Made by a program: the position numbers and the translations under genes. DNA of 64,000 nt from Hymenoscyphus infarciens (Eukaryota; Ascomycota; Leotiomycetes; Helotiales; Helotiaceae). Below, in pieces: positions 25,787-37,244 of the stretch (positions are counted from its first letter, which is position 1; the number at the start of each line of letters is the position of its first letter). The stretch is taken from the NCBI GenBank assembly GCA_001414345.1, contig LLCB01000166.1:1-64000 (forward strand), written 5' to 3'. The notes under the pieces were generated by a model. That model had not been told where the DNA came from, did no database searches, and was given only the letters and a program-made list of their open reading frames with translations.

Positions 25787-28700
25787 TAAAAATAATAACT
25801 CTTCTTTACTAGTAATAGCCGTAATAATATCTCTTTTAAGCTTATTACTACTCTTTGTTTAGAAGTCGATTTACTCTCGATTTAGAATATTACAATAGTA
25901 TTCTTAAATAGCTAGGTAGTTAGAGACTATCTAGATAGCTAGTAATACTAGGGTTTAGTATCTATATAAATAGCTAGTAAAAATCGTATTATAGATACGT
26001 TAAGAGATTAGAATACGCTAAGTATTTCTAAGAGTCTTAATAACTCTAGGTTTAGTAAATAAGTTAACTTATAATAGTTATCTAAAAGGCTTTTAAATCT
26101 AATCTTACCTCTCTCTCTCTCTAAATCGACATCTTCGAAATATCGAACCTAGTTCTACTATAAGGTATTAAACGCTCTTCTAGGGCTATCTCTCTTTCTA
26201 AAAGCCGCCTAAATAGCACCTATATACTAAGATCTAGAAGATCCTAATAAAACAATAGTTAAAGAGACTAGTAAGACTTCTTAAATATAGACTAGATATA
26301 GTTAGTTATATAAGCTTTAGAAGTAGAGAACTAAGAAATAAGGAATTAGCTAGCTAAGCTAGAAAGATAGATAAGTAATCTTATAATTTAAAGTTAATAA
26401 AATACTTCATCTTTAAACTCTCTCTAATCTAACTCTCTCTTACTTCTAAGCTTAAATTTATACCTCTTTTAGCTATAAGCAGCTATCTCTAATACTTTCT
26501 AATAACTCTCTTCTAGAGCTACTTCTTCTTTTTAAAAGACTCTCTAAACTCTCTCTAATCTATAACTATATACTAAGACCTAGAAGATCCTAATAAAATA
26601 ATAAGTAAGACTTCTTAAATATAGATAATATATAAATAAGATAGTAGTATAAAAATAAAAAATAAAATAATTAATTAGACAAGATAGATATAATTATAAG
26701 TAAACTATAAAGTTAATAAAAAAATAAAAAAAAACACTCTACCTCTAAACTCTTACTAATCCAACTCTCTTTTAAACCTTTATTTAAACTCTTCTTTACT
26801 TTTTAAAGCCTATATTTAGACCTCTTTTACTTATAAGCCTCTGTCTCTAATAAACTTCCTACTACTTCCTAAACCTTAAATCGAGTATAAATCAGTTAAA
26901 ATACGCTTTCTATTAAGACAAAACTTAGAAGTAAGCTCTTAGCTAAGTTATCGCTATTAATCTTAACTAAATATTATCTAACTCTACTTTAAACCTCTCT
27001 TAAACTAAAAGACTATAATTACTTAGTTATAAACTAAGTCCTAGTAGCTAGTATAAAGGTTAAAAGAGATAGAAGTAGAATTAGAATAAGATTATACTAA
27101 AGAAACTTTTACTAACTTTAAAAGGTTACTTTTTAAGTATAGCTATACTTAGAGAGATACTAGAATTAGAAAGGTTCTTTTATATATAGAATAAAATAAG
27201 ATTATACCTTAGCTCTAAAACACGTCTACTACTCTTAAGAGACGCTAGAATTATAACTTTACTAAGATAGTAAATAATCTTTTAGCTATAGATAAAGAGA
27301 CTTACTAAAATACTAAGTTATAAGATATTAGTACTATAGTTCAAAATACCTCTCTATCTAGCTTTAAACTCCTTATAATATAACAACGAATCGTTCTCTA
27401 CTTTAGAAGTAGAATTAGAATTAAAAGATAAATAAGTTCTTAAGTACTCTAAAGAGAATAAGATAGCCTACGAGCCTAAGTAATATAGTTTATATAATAG
27501 TACTAATAAATATCGTACCTAAAACTATCTCTTTTATTATTCTAAACTTTAGATAGTATTTTTAACTTCGGTAATAACTTCGCTTTTAACTAGCTAAAAC
27601 CTAACTAACTCTAATCAGAGTCTTATAGTCGTTACTTTCTTACTTTCTTTTACTTCTAGCAGAGCTAGAAGTTCTTTTTTTATCTAAATTCAACTTAGAT
27701 ATAAATTAGTATACTCTTAAAAGAATAGTAACCTCTTAGCTAAGTTATTACTATCTATAACATTATTAATTTTTCCGTTTCTAACTTTACTCTAAGTCTC
27801 CGCTAACCTTAGACTCTTTTTTTTTTCGAATTCAAATTAGATACAAATTAGTATACTCTCGAAGTAAGCTCTTAACTAAGTTATTACTATTACTTATAAC
27901 GTTACCTCTTAATATTCGCTTCTAACTCTATTCTAAATTCGCCTCTATCTCTATTTTAAACTTTTTAAACTTTAAACTTTTTCTAATCTACTAGATAGAA
28001 TTAGACTATACTCTTTTAGTAAACACGAATACTTATACTTTAATATTAAAGGATTAAAAACAAAGTCTCTTTTAAAAGTATCTACGAAGTTAGATACGAT
28101 TCAGATCCTACTTAGTATTCTATCTCTTTAGTTATTCTTATACTCTATATATAGACGTGTTTAGTAGTCCGGTTTAAAACTACTCTTATTTAAGGTAGTT
28201 TTAGACTAAAATCTAGGTAGCTTCGAACTACGATACTGCTAAACTAGTTTAGGAGTGCTAAGATATTAAAATCTGAATTAAAGTAAGAAACACGTCTATA
28301 AGACGTACTTAAGAGGCCTTCTTTTTGAGGACTTTTTTAGTAGAGGTTTTTAAACATAAGATTATAGGTAAATTATTATTTAATTTCTATATTATTATAT
28401 ACTTTAGTAGAGTTTAAAGAATAAGATAATGATTTAAATATTTAGTTATATTAGAGCTAGAAATATAAGATTAGAACCGCGTTCTACTAAATCACGTAGG
28501 TTATAAGAATAACTAAAGAGATAAACAATTTTTAGAGTTTACTATATTATCTAAAAGACTTTTATACTAAATATCTAGAAGAGCTAGAACTACTCTAACA
28601 CCTCTCTAAATAGCTTAATATATAGGAATTAGATAAGAATTAAATAAAAGAGTTAATTTATAAAACTTTATTAATACTCTTTAATTCTAGTCACTTTTAA

Positions 28701-30054
28701 TAAGAAACTTATAATAAAAACCTAAGATAAAACACTAACTAGTAAGAATATTTAAAATTAATAAAGTAAAGAACTAAGACTAAGTTACTACTAAAATAGA
28801 GTCTATATATCCTCTTCTTCTTCTAACTTATTATTCTCCTCTCTACTCTCTTAAGTATAAGAAGCCTAAATTAGCTCTTCCTTTACTACCTCCTTCTTAT
28901 AGAGACGCTTCTTACCTTAGCGACCTCTTATAACCAGCTTTAGAAGAGATATCTATAAACTCTTTAAATAGGCCTTAAAGAGAACTTAAACCTAGGTTTA
29001 GATAGAGGTTCTACTCTCTATAGTATAGTATAAGAACTATTGAATATTAGTAACTAAAACCTCTCTAATAAGTAAGAGATACTTATAGTAACCTTAGTAC
29101 GAAGTATTCGAGTCTATTTTAGAAGAGCGAACTATACTTTTAAACTATTCTTTAGTACTTCTATACTAGTAACAACTAATACCTTATCTAAGGCTTTAGT
29201 AGCTTTCTTAATCTCCTTCTTCTCCTTCTTAAGCTTAAGCTTATTAAACTCCTTCTTAATAAACTATAATAACTATCTAAGTTAGAATATATTTAGTATA
29301 TATTTAAGATTAAACTTATTAGAATATATATAGTATTCTACTCTATATAATACCTATACTTCTTTAACTTTAGCTTTTTAAAAGCGTATACGTAATCTCT
29401 ATTCTAAGATTTTATCTGAAAGTACTAAACGTAATAGACTTAGTAGATAGCTAGAAGCGTACTAGGAAGACATAGGAGAGGCATTTTACTATATTAGATT
29501 AGCTCTAAATTAGGCTTAATTAAGAAGAGAAAGACTTACTTTTATATATATATATATATTCTAGGATATAAGTTAGTATATAAGAATATACTTAATTAGA
29601 AGATATTCTTACTATATATATATATTATTTTAAATAAAAAGAAAAAAAGAAGAGAAGTTAGAATTAGAGAAAAGTCGTCTACTAATATACTACTTATAAT
29701 AATAGCTATTACTTTATAATTATTATTTATTACTTAATAATTACTATTATAATATATAATAATAGTAAGAATATAACAACTCTATAATAGTATACTACTT
29801 TCTACTTAATAGCTAATAATCAGCCTCTCTTCTATTTACATCTATTATTATATAGTATATAATAGTAAATAAAGAGTAATTATTCTATAAAGAATAATAC
29901 TACTAGCTACTAAACCTACTCCGACTACTAGATACTATAATAGTAGACAAATTATATTCTTTATAACAAATACGTAAATAATACTCTAGATAATCTAATA
30001 CTATATTAATTAATAACTAAAGACTTAGAATAAGTCTTTTTAAAGAAGAGAGAA

Positions 30055-30426
30055 TATAATAATATACTATTCTAAATTATCTAAATTATTAGTATTTATA
30101 AAACTACTAATACCTCTACGACTTATAAGAAGAAAGATATTAAAGAGAGTAAGAATCGGATATTATATATTTCGCTTTAAGACCTTATATATTTAGCTTT
30201 AAAGCTCTTATTATTTTAGTAGCTATATTAGAAAGAGTTTAGTTATTATTCTTATTAGAACTTAGTAGTCTCTAACCTCTTATATATAGATGTTTATACT
30301 TAGTATAGAAGAAGAATAGTTTTTTCTTTTCTTCTATATTAGAGCCTAGTATTTATATATATTATCCTATCTTAAACGTACTTCTATATACCTCTTTACT
30401 AGTAGTATATATTTCGTGCTATTATA
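30055..30426 (+). repeat. LTR, right copy of the second element, deleted
   Basis: It starts TATAATAA and ends GTGCTATTATA, and matches the family at both ends. About 105 bp are missing in the middle compared with the full 477-bp LTR. Confidence 0.7.
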
Positions 30427-31400
30427 TTTCGATATTATATAGTATATAGAGCCTTCTTATTACTAGAAGCGAAGTTCTAAATCGAGGTTCCTTTTTAGAG
30501 AGTAAGTATAATATAGCTTAAAGTAACCTCGTTAACTTAAATTCGTCTTTTCTAGTAAGAAGGCTAGAAACTATACTAGATACGAGATATTAAAAGAACG
30601 TTAGTACTAGTATTAGATATCGAGTAATAAAAGCTAAATTAAAAGCTAGAAACCGTGTTAGATACGAGATACTAAGAACGTTAGTACTAGTATTAGATAC
30701 TAAGTAATAAAAGCTAAATAGTTTAAAAGAGACAAATTCGTCTTTCTATTAAAAATAAGAAGTTTAGAATAGATACTACTTAGTAGCTATCTATAAAGAA
30801 GCTATTAGATTAATAGCGAAGGAATAAGTTATTAAAATAATAATAAATTATACTAATCTATATTTACCTTATTACTAGATACGAGAAAGTAGGAAGTTAT
30901 ACTTAGCTACGAAGCGAGCTAAACTAATTATTAAACTCTTTAAAAGCTATAAAGGTCCTTCTTAGAACTAAAATAACTAAAATAGTTACTTATAATCTAG
31001 AATAAGAGATAAAAAGTACTTACTAGAGCGACGGATAGAGAGTATAAAACTAGATATTAAAGAAAGCGTGAATAGTAAAGAAGTAGATAGCGTAGACACT
31101 AGCGCTATTCTAGAGAGTATAAATAGTTATACTTAGCAAATTAAAGAGTTTCCGCTATATCTTTATAATATATAAAATTAATATTATTTAGTTATATAAG
31201 ATATAAAATAGTTATTATTAGAATTATTACTAGTATAGAGCTATATAGAGTAAATCTAGACGTTTATTCTATCTTTAAAGAGCACGCGTTTAGATACTAG
31301 TTTAGCTACTAGAGAATAAAAGAAGTAGTATAAGAAAGAGTTTTAATTATAGTATATTTATTCGTAGAATATAGAATAGAGAATAGAGAATAGAGCTATA

Positions 31401-31689
31401 TATAATAATACGAATCGTATACTACTATTAAAGAGATATATAGAAGTACGTAGAATTAGAATAATATATATAATTACTAGGCTTAAATACTAAGAAAAAG
31501 AATAAATTAGCGTTTATAAAATAGAGAGAGAGATATATAAGAGTTTAAATAATATAAATAGAGGTTTAGAGAAAAATAAAAGGTTTTAGAACTAAACCTA
31601 CTCTAATATAGATAATAATAATAGTCTAAAGTCTAACTATTAAGTAATCTTAGTTATTATAAATAGCTAGTTATTATATAGCTATTATA
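31401..31689 (-). repeat. LTR-like fragment
   Basis: The ends resemble the TATAATA.../CTATTATA termini of the LTRs nearby, and internal words such as AGAAGTACGT and TACTAGGCTTAAATAC recall the second LTR family. It is strongly degraded and placed by eye. Confidence 0.35.
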
Positions 31690-32243
31690 TTATACTTTAT
31701 AAGTTTTTAATTATAAATTAGCACTTCTAGAGAAGATTTATAGCTCCTAGCTTTCTTTTTAATTTCTAGGCTCTTATATTTCTTCTTTATATAATAGGAT
31801 ATTAGAAGAGTAGTAGTATCTTCTACGTAATCTCTCTAGCTACGTAATAACCTATTATACTTTGCTTCTATATTATACTCTCTAGAGTCTTTACTCTCGC
31901 GCTTTTAATCTAAGAAAATAATTATAATTATAAAAGTAAAAGATTATATACTCTTCTCTTCTCTCTAAATAAGATATAAGCGTATAGCTATTATATTATA
32001 CTAAAAGTCTATATAGTCTATATTTTATTTAGAGAGAGAAGAGAGAGTAAGGTTTTTATATCTTATATACGCGCTTTTTCTAGAAGAGAATAGAAAGGTT
32101 ATATAAAATATCTAAAAAGGCTTAGTAACTATAAGAATCTAATACTCTAGTCTCTATTTTTTTCTTTATATCTTTTCTACTCTTCTCTTATTCTCTTCTT
32201 ATCTATCTCTCTATTCTATCTTTCTAAAAAGTAGAAGAGATAT

Positions 32244-32631
32244 TATTATAGCCTATTACTTAGGCTATTCTAGATAGCTAAGAGTATCTACTATATATAA
32301 GGTTCAGCTATAGTATATTTAGCTTTCAGCTATTATTATTTTATATTATCTAATTTAGAAAGGTTACGTACGTCTATACGTCTATCCGGACTTTTAGACG
32401 TACTTCGTAGAGTTTAGGCTTTTATATTAGCTAATATATATCGTTATTTAGTTTTAGACCTCTTTTATACTATCTAAACCTCTTATATATAGCTGTCTAC
32501 TCTTCTAGAGTTAGAAAAGGCTAGTTTAGTCTTTTCTTCTATATTAGAGCCTAGTATTTATATATATTATTCTGTCTCAAATATACTTCTATATATCTCT
32601 TCAGTAGTAGTATATATTTCGTACTATTATA
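32244..32631 (+). repeat. Solo LTR, family 2 (388 bp)
   Basis: It is closely similar to 56261-56617 (same strand) and 59359-59682 (opposite strand). Shared blocks include GGTTACGTACGTCTA, CTCTTATATATAG and the TTCGTACTATTATA end. No matching LTR lies close by in the same orientation, so it looks solo. No target duplication is seen. Confidence 0.65.
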
Positions 32632-32681
32632 GAGAAAAGTAATAAGAAAGACGTACTCTAGTAAGTAAGAAAGACTAAGTA

Positions 32682-33386
32682 GTAGCGTTTTCATTCTTCT
32701 AGTCTACTAAACACGCCTTTCTAAGCTAATTTAGTTATTCTTCTCCTAGCCTTACTTTTTACTCTTACTCTTCTTATTCTAACTAATTAAATCGCTTAAT
32801 TCTTCTTTTCTATTCTAGTATAAAGAGTGTTTAAAGCCTTTCTAGGCCTAGTAGATAAGTAGACTAGATAAAGCGTTTAGTCTATAAGTTAATAAACTAA
32901 GAGGTAATTAATTACTAGCTATAGTCGATAAATTAAAAGATAGTTAATTACTAGCTATAGATTATAATAAAATTAAATATTAGTCTTCGTTTACTCTAAT
33001 AGAGATAAGCTCTTAGTATTATTAATAAATATAAATTATACTCTCTAATAGCTATACTATAGATATATTATATAATAGACTTAGTTTAACTCTTCTTCTC
33101 TATCTAGTTTTGTCTATTTTATTAGTTTTTAGTATTTTTAATACTTTTAGAGGTTCTATTTAATACTACTTTTAGGAATTCTAGCCTAGTCTACGTTCTT
33201 CTTTCTTAGCTATCTAACTTTTTTACTTCTTCTATCTTATTCTATTCTCTCTCTTAAGCCTTATCTAGCCTCGTCTCTCTTACTAAATCCGGCTATAAGC
33301 TTACCTTTGCCTAGCCTAGAAGAGGTAGATAGTCTAGATTAGCTAGTACTTAAATTAAGAAGAGACTAGGAGAATAAAAACGCTAC
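32682..33386. mobile_element. TIR element copy 1 (705 bp), TA target duplication
   Basis: The left terminus GTAGCGTTTTCATTCTTCTA and the right terminus (inverse, about two mismatches over 22 bp) are each flanked by TA (32680-32681 and 33387-33388). There is no coding capacity. A TA duplication with short TIRs suggests a non-autonomous Tc1/mariner-Fot1-like MITE. It is homologous in reverse orientation to 34140-34619. Confidence 0.65.
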
Positions 33387-34139
33387 TAGGTAGCTAACTA
33401 GAAGAGTAAGAAAAAAAAGGCAAAAGTAGAAAGTATAGCTAGAAACTAAGTATTATCTAGTAATTTATAATTAAAAAGTATAGCTCTATTCTCTATTCTC
33501 TATTCTATAGTTGAAAGGCTTTTGAAATTTTTATCTACTTTTACTTACTCTAGAGAGACTTAACTTACTAATACTTTTACTAGCTATTATTAGCGCGGGA
33601 GTTAGTAGTTTAGTTATTACGAATTAGTTAAATAAAGATAAAGAAGATAAAGAAGATAAAAGTAGTAGAGTTTTAGCGAGAGATAAGAGAGGAATATAAA
33701 GTATATAAAGATTATTTCTAGAACTAGTAATAAAACGTAAGAGAGTAAGTACTTTTAATCTAGTTATTTTTTACTATTTAAAAATCTATTCCTAGAATAG
33801 TAGAGTAAGTAAAGTTATATAGATTATTAAATCCGCTAATTTTGCTTTCTAAAAGCGATACTAGCGGCTAGAGTAGTATAAACGTACTAATTACTCTAAG
33901 TAAGTGGAATTAATTCTATAGAAGTTCTAAAAGTAACTAAGACTAGAGTTAAAAGAGATTTATAAGTTATTAGCTCTAATCTCTAAGATTATCTAATAGC
34001 TATTATATAGTTTAATTTATCGAATTAATAATTCTCTAATCTCGACTTAATATTTAATAATCCTTCTTATAATACTAGTATATAGAAGGAATACTTCACT
34101 AGTTATATAAGGCGAATTACTTCTACACGCTCTAGAATA

Positions 34140-34619
34140 GTGTTTTCATTCTCCTAGCCTCTTCTTAGTCTAAGTACTAGCTAATCTAAGCTAACTACCT
34201 CTTCTAGATTAGGTAAAGGAAGACTAGTAGCTAGATTTAGTAGAAGAGGCGAGGCTTAAAAGAGAGGATAGAATAAGACAGAAGAAGTAAAAAGATTAGA
34301 TAGCTAAGAAAGGAGACTATAGACTAGGCTAGGAACGATATAAATGCTTATCTCCGTCGAAGGTTAATTTTATTACGACTTATAGCTAGTAATCGACTAT
34401 CTCTTAATTTATCGATCTATAGAATAAACGCCTTATCTAGTCTATCTATCTACTAGGCCTAGGAAGGCTTTAAATACTCTTTAGACTAGGATAGAAAAGG
34501 AGAATTAAGCGATTTAATTAGTTAGAATAAGAAGAGTAAGAGTAAAAAGTAAGGCTAGGAGAAGGATAACTAAATTAGCTTAGAAAGGCGTGTTTAGTAG
34601 ACTAGGAGAATGAAAACAC
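34140..34619. mobile_element. TIR element copy 2 (480 bp), TA target duplication
   Basis: It starts GTGTTTTCATTCTCCTAG and ends with the inverse CTAGGAGAATGAAAACAC, flanked by TA at 34138-34139 and 34620-34621. Both halves match copy 1 in the opposite orientation, with roughly 225 bp of the middle missing. It carries fewer RIP-type changes at the ends than copy 1. Confidence 0.65.
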
Positions 34620-35187
34620 TACTCTAGAATAGTAGCCTTCCTCTCTCTACGAAAGTAAGATAAGTATCTAGAACACTCTCTTAGTATATCTAGTATACTC
34701 TAATAAGGGTTTTTATCTCTATAAGTAAGCTAGTTAGGATTAAAGAGTAGAATTTATAATAGTAGAGTAGAGACTACGGGCGCTAGCTTTATTATTTTAA
34801 GTGTTTTAAGAGACTAAAGAGGTTAATAAATAAGTACGTATTCTCTTTTAAAGAATAGTTAGTACTCTAGCTATTACGTGTTCTCTTTTAAGGAATAGTT
34901 AGTACTCTCGGTATTTAGAAATAGCCTTACGTTATATAATTATCTAATTACTCTCTTCTTTCTTTTACTATTCCGCTACTTCTACGAAATTACTTCTTTT
35001 AAAAGAATAAGCAATGAAATTAGACGTTTTAGACAAAGTTTACTACTTCGCGCGCTTATACCTATACGCGCGTCTATAGATAAGCTCTTAAATTCCTTAC
35101 CTTCGAAGTAACTTAGAAGAATCTATCTACTTCAAAGAGAGAGAAGAGAGAGAGAAGGAAGAGAGAGTAAGGAGTAAGAGAAAGCGT

Positions 35188-35226
35188 AAAATTTAAAATT
35201 TAAAATTTAAAATTTAAAATTAAAAT
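35188..35226. repeat. AAAATTT microsatellite
   Basis: About five and a half copies of the 7-bp unit AAAATTT stand at the inner edge of the AT-rich block. Confidence 0.85.
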
Positions 35227-35301
35227 ACCTTAAAAAAGTCTAAGCTTTATTGATTATAGACCCTTTACTCTTATAGAATATTATTAACTTTTAACACTAA
35301 A

Positions 35302-35356
35302 CTTCCTTATAACTTCTTTATAACTTCCTTATAACTTCCTTATAATTTCCTTGTAA
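35302..35356. repeat. 11-bp tandem repeat, five copies
   Basis: Five consecutive 11-mers follow the pattern CTTCCTTATAA: 35302, 35313 (one change), 35324, 35335 and 35346 (two changes). The array marks the switch from AT-rich DNA to normal composition, directly before the GMC remnant. Confidence 0.85.
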
Positions 35357-35456
35357 ACCTCTTAACTGGGCCTCGAGTAGGCTATATTCCGTATAGTACA
35401 GAACACTCACGACAGGGGGGGCGCTTTGCTTTCGTAGGGTCTCGCTACCATAAGTC

Positions 35457-36134
35457 ACCACTAAGGCTGGTTCTAGAACCGCGGGTCTTCTCTCACAAAA
35501 TGCAATCGACTTTTTACCCAGTGTGTACAACTTTCCACCACTCCTTCGTGGATTCGAAGCCCAAAAGAAACCCCTGGCAAAAGTATTTGCTTCAAACACA
35601 TCAGGTGTAGCTGGATACCCCTTCCGAGGAAACGGTGCATCCCCGGCACCCTCCCATAAAACGACCTCTCGCGGTACCATAACCCTTGTTCTAACAAACC
35701 CTCACTAGCTCCCATTAGTCCAATTCAACACACTTCAAAATCCAACCGGCACAGCAATCATTCTAGCAGTAGTAAAGCACGCCCGTGCCTTCTGGACTTC
35801 TCCTGAACTCGCGCAGTTCAAACCAGTTGAGATAACACCAGGTGCTCAATACCAAACAGTTGAACAGCTTCTAGAGGCATTGAAAGCTGGGTCTTTACTT
35901 CCCTCTCTTTCTCAACCTATTGGGACTTGTGCTATGATGCTGGAGAGGTTGGGATGTTGTCTGGGGAGTGATTTGAAGGTTTATGGAGTGAAAGGGCTGA
36001 AGGTTGTAGATGCTAGTATTATTCCGTTAATTCAAGGTGGCGTTTTGCAGGCTGGTGTTTATGGCATTGGGGAAGTGGCTGCTGATATAATTAAGGGACG
36101 ACGTTGGATTATTGTACTGAGCTTGACTTCATGA
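35457..36134 (+). pseudogene. GMC oxidoreductase, C-terminal remnant
   Basis: One plus-strand frame reads a GMC C-terminal domain: RGTITL, then an FW..PEL region, QPIGTCAM, GLKVVDAS, and a final QAGVYGIGEVAADII. A single TAG at 35706-35708 interrupts it and the FAD-binding N-terminal half is absent. In the family the motif is HPxGTC, with a catalytic His; here it is Gln. The second catalytic position (Asn or His before xQA) reads Val. It therefore cannot be a working oxidase or dehydrogenase of the usual kind. It lies against the AT-rich compartment, so the 5' half was probably lost to rearrangement there. Confidence 0.8.
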
Positions 36135-36584
36135 TCTAGTTTGAACGTCGGGGCATGAAACAACGGATGCGGGGTTTTGATTATTTCGCTTCGATGGCTC
36201 CCGTTCTCGGAATCTTGGTGGTAGTGTTTATTTCACTTAATGGTCTTTGAAGACGGAACTTCAGTGTTTTCTTTCGGGCAATCCTTTAAAATTGAAAGTT
36301 GTTAAGAATAAACATCTCTACTTTGCCAAGCAAATTGGTAATACGCTGATAACCAGCCAAACTCCAAACCAAGATACAAGTAAAACCAGTACTCCAACTC
36401 AAGGATTTTCGGACCTTAAGCGAGCTACCCCTCTCGTGGAATTACCAATTCTGGGCTGCCTTTTCCTGTAGAAGTCAAACTAAGGGAAGACAAAAAGAAA
36501 AAAAGAAAAAGAAGACAAAAAGAGACCAACAACACTAGGAGCTTACAAAAACCCTCGTGCTCCATCATTTCTACATGGTCGGCC
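36135..36584. other. Intergenic
   Basis: This lies between the GMC remnant and the convergent GFA-like gene. The composition is normal. An A-rich stretch around 36,480-36,525 may belong to the GFA gene's 3' region. No gene is supported. Confidence 0.6.
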
Positions 36585-37244
36585 TCAAGCGCCAACCTTT
36601 CCACAAACTCCTTCACCCCTAACCTCACTATAATCCTTCAAAATTCCTTCATCAGTATCTCTCTCTACAGCTCTCTCCTCAAAATGAACAGTCTTTCCAT
36701 CCCACCATAACCCGCTCTCAGGAATCAACCACTCCTCTCTCAACCCCTCTCGTACCAATGTTTGCATAGAAAGTTCCACCATCCCATCATCAAACGGGAC
36801 AAAAAGATGTGTTCCACATCTCGAGCATGAAACTCTGGGTTTTGAATCAACGGTCTTGATCGTTAAGCAAGAACATCGGAGACTGGGGTCTTCTAGCATT
36901 GGAAGGATGGAGGTCCATTTTCGTGCTGGTTTTGAGGGCACCGCTGGTTTTACATCTGTAGGGAGTTGAAGGAGGGGCAGGAAGGTATTGGTTTGTGCTG
37001 TTAGTGGTGGGGTTGTTGGGGGGAGTGAGATTGTGAGTTCGGAAAGAGGTGTTAAAATGATTCGGGGGGTTGTTTTAGTGGTTTGGTGGGGGTGGGGGTG
37101 GGAGGTAGGAAGGATGAGTGGGAGTTTGTGGTTGGATTTCTTTTCGGTTGGTCTGGATTTTTGAGAGGGGATGGAGATTTCGAAGAGAACCGAGTTGCAT
37201 CTGCATGCTCCGGAGAGAGTGAGTGAGTGGTTTGGTAGTGGCAT
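36585..37244 (-). CDS. GFA/CENP-V (Mss4-like) domain protein
   Basis: A single-exon frame of 219 aa. The ATG at 37244 (A at -3) is preferred over an in-frame extension to 37430, because the GFA domain normally starts a few residues after the initiator, as here (SGACRC, C14 and C16). The C-terminal part has RCSC (C124, C126) and SCSRCGTHLF (C140, C143). The family (glutathione-dependent formaldehyde-activating enzyme-like) usually binds a structural and a second zinc through CxC...CxxC...CxxC clusters. The central CHCxxC-type cluster is not found; at that place is a His/Pro-rich stretch (about 48-53). A formaldehyde-activating role is therefore unlikely, and the function is unknown. A TATA-like ATTTATATATAACA lies at 37374-37387. 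Confidence 0.7.
   Translation of the reverse strand: MPLPNHSLTLSGACRCNSVLFEISIPSQKSRPTEKKSNHKLPLILPTSHPHPHQTTKTTPRIILTPLSELTISLPPTTPPLTAQTNTFLPLLQLPTDVKPAVPSKPARKWTSILPMLEDPSLRCSCLTIKTVDSKPRVSCSRCGTHLFVPFDDGMVELSMQTLVREGLREEWLIPESGLWWDGKTVHFEERAVERDTDEGILKDYSEVRGEGVCGKVGA

Larger units (their letters stand above)
25311..30426 (+). mobile_element. Second, internally deleted copy of the same LTR family
   Basis: LTRs lie at 25311-25786 (476 bp) and 30055-30426 (372 bp, with an internal deletion). Internal blocks match the first element in reverse: about 25,790-27,300 with about 23,400-24,820, and about 28,560-30,050 with about 17,730-19,230. The reverse transcriptase region is not found, so the pol core appears deleted or replaced. 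The flanking 5-mers do not match, so the two LTRs may not come from one insertion. Only 9 bp separate it from the first element, 5' LTR to 5' LTR. Confidence 0.7.
13931..35300. other. Large RIP-degraded repeat compartment (about 21 kb)
   Basis: CA and TG dinucleotides are almost absent while TA is abundant over some 21 kb, and no intact gene is visible. RIP in ascomycetes mutates CpA to TpA in repeated DNA on both strands, which gives exactly this bias. Identifiable repeats inside are listed separately. The stretches 13,931-15,051, 15,732-16,280, 16,491-17,252, 30,427-31,400, 31,690-32,243, 33,387-34,139 and 34,620-35,187 hold AT-rich DNA in which I recognise only short internal repeats, such as a 23-nt inverted pair near 31,950 and 32,030. 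Confidence 0.85.
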
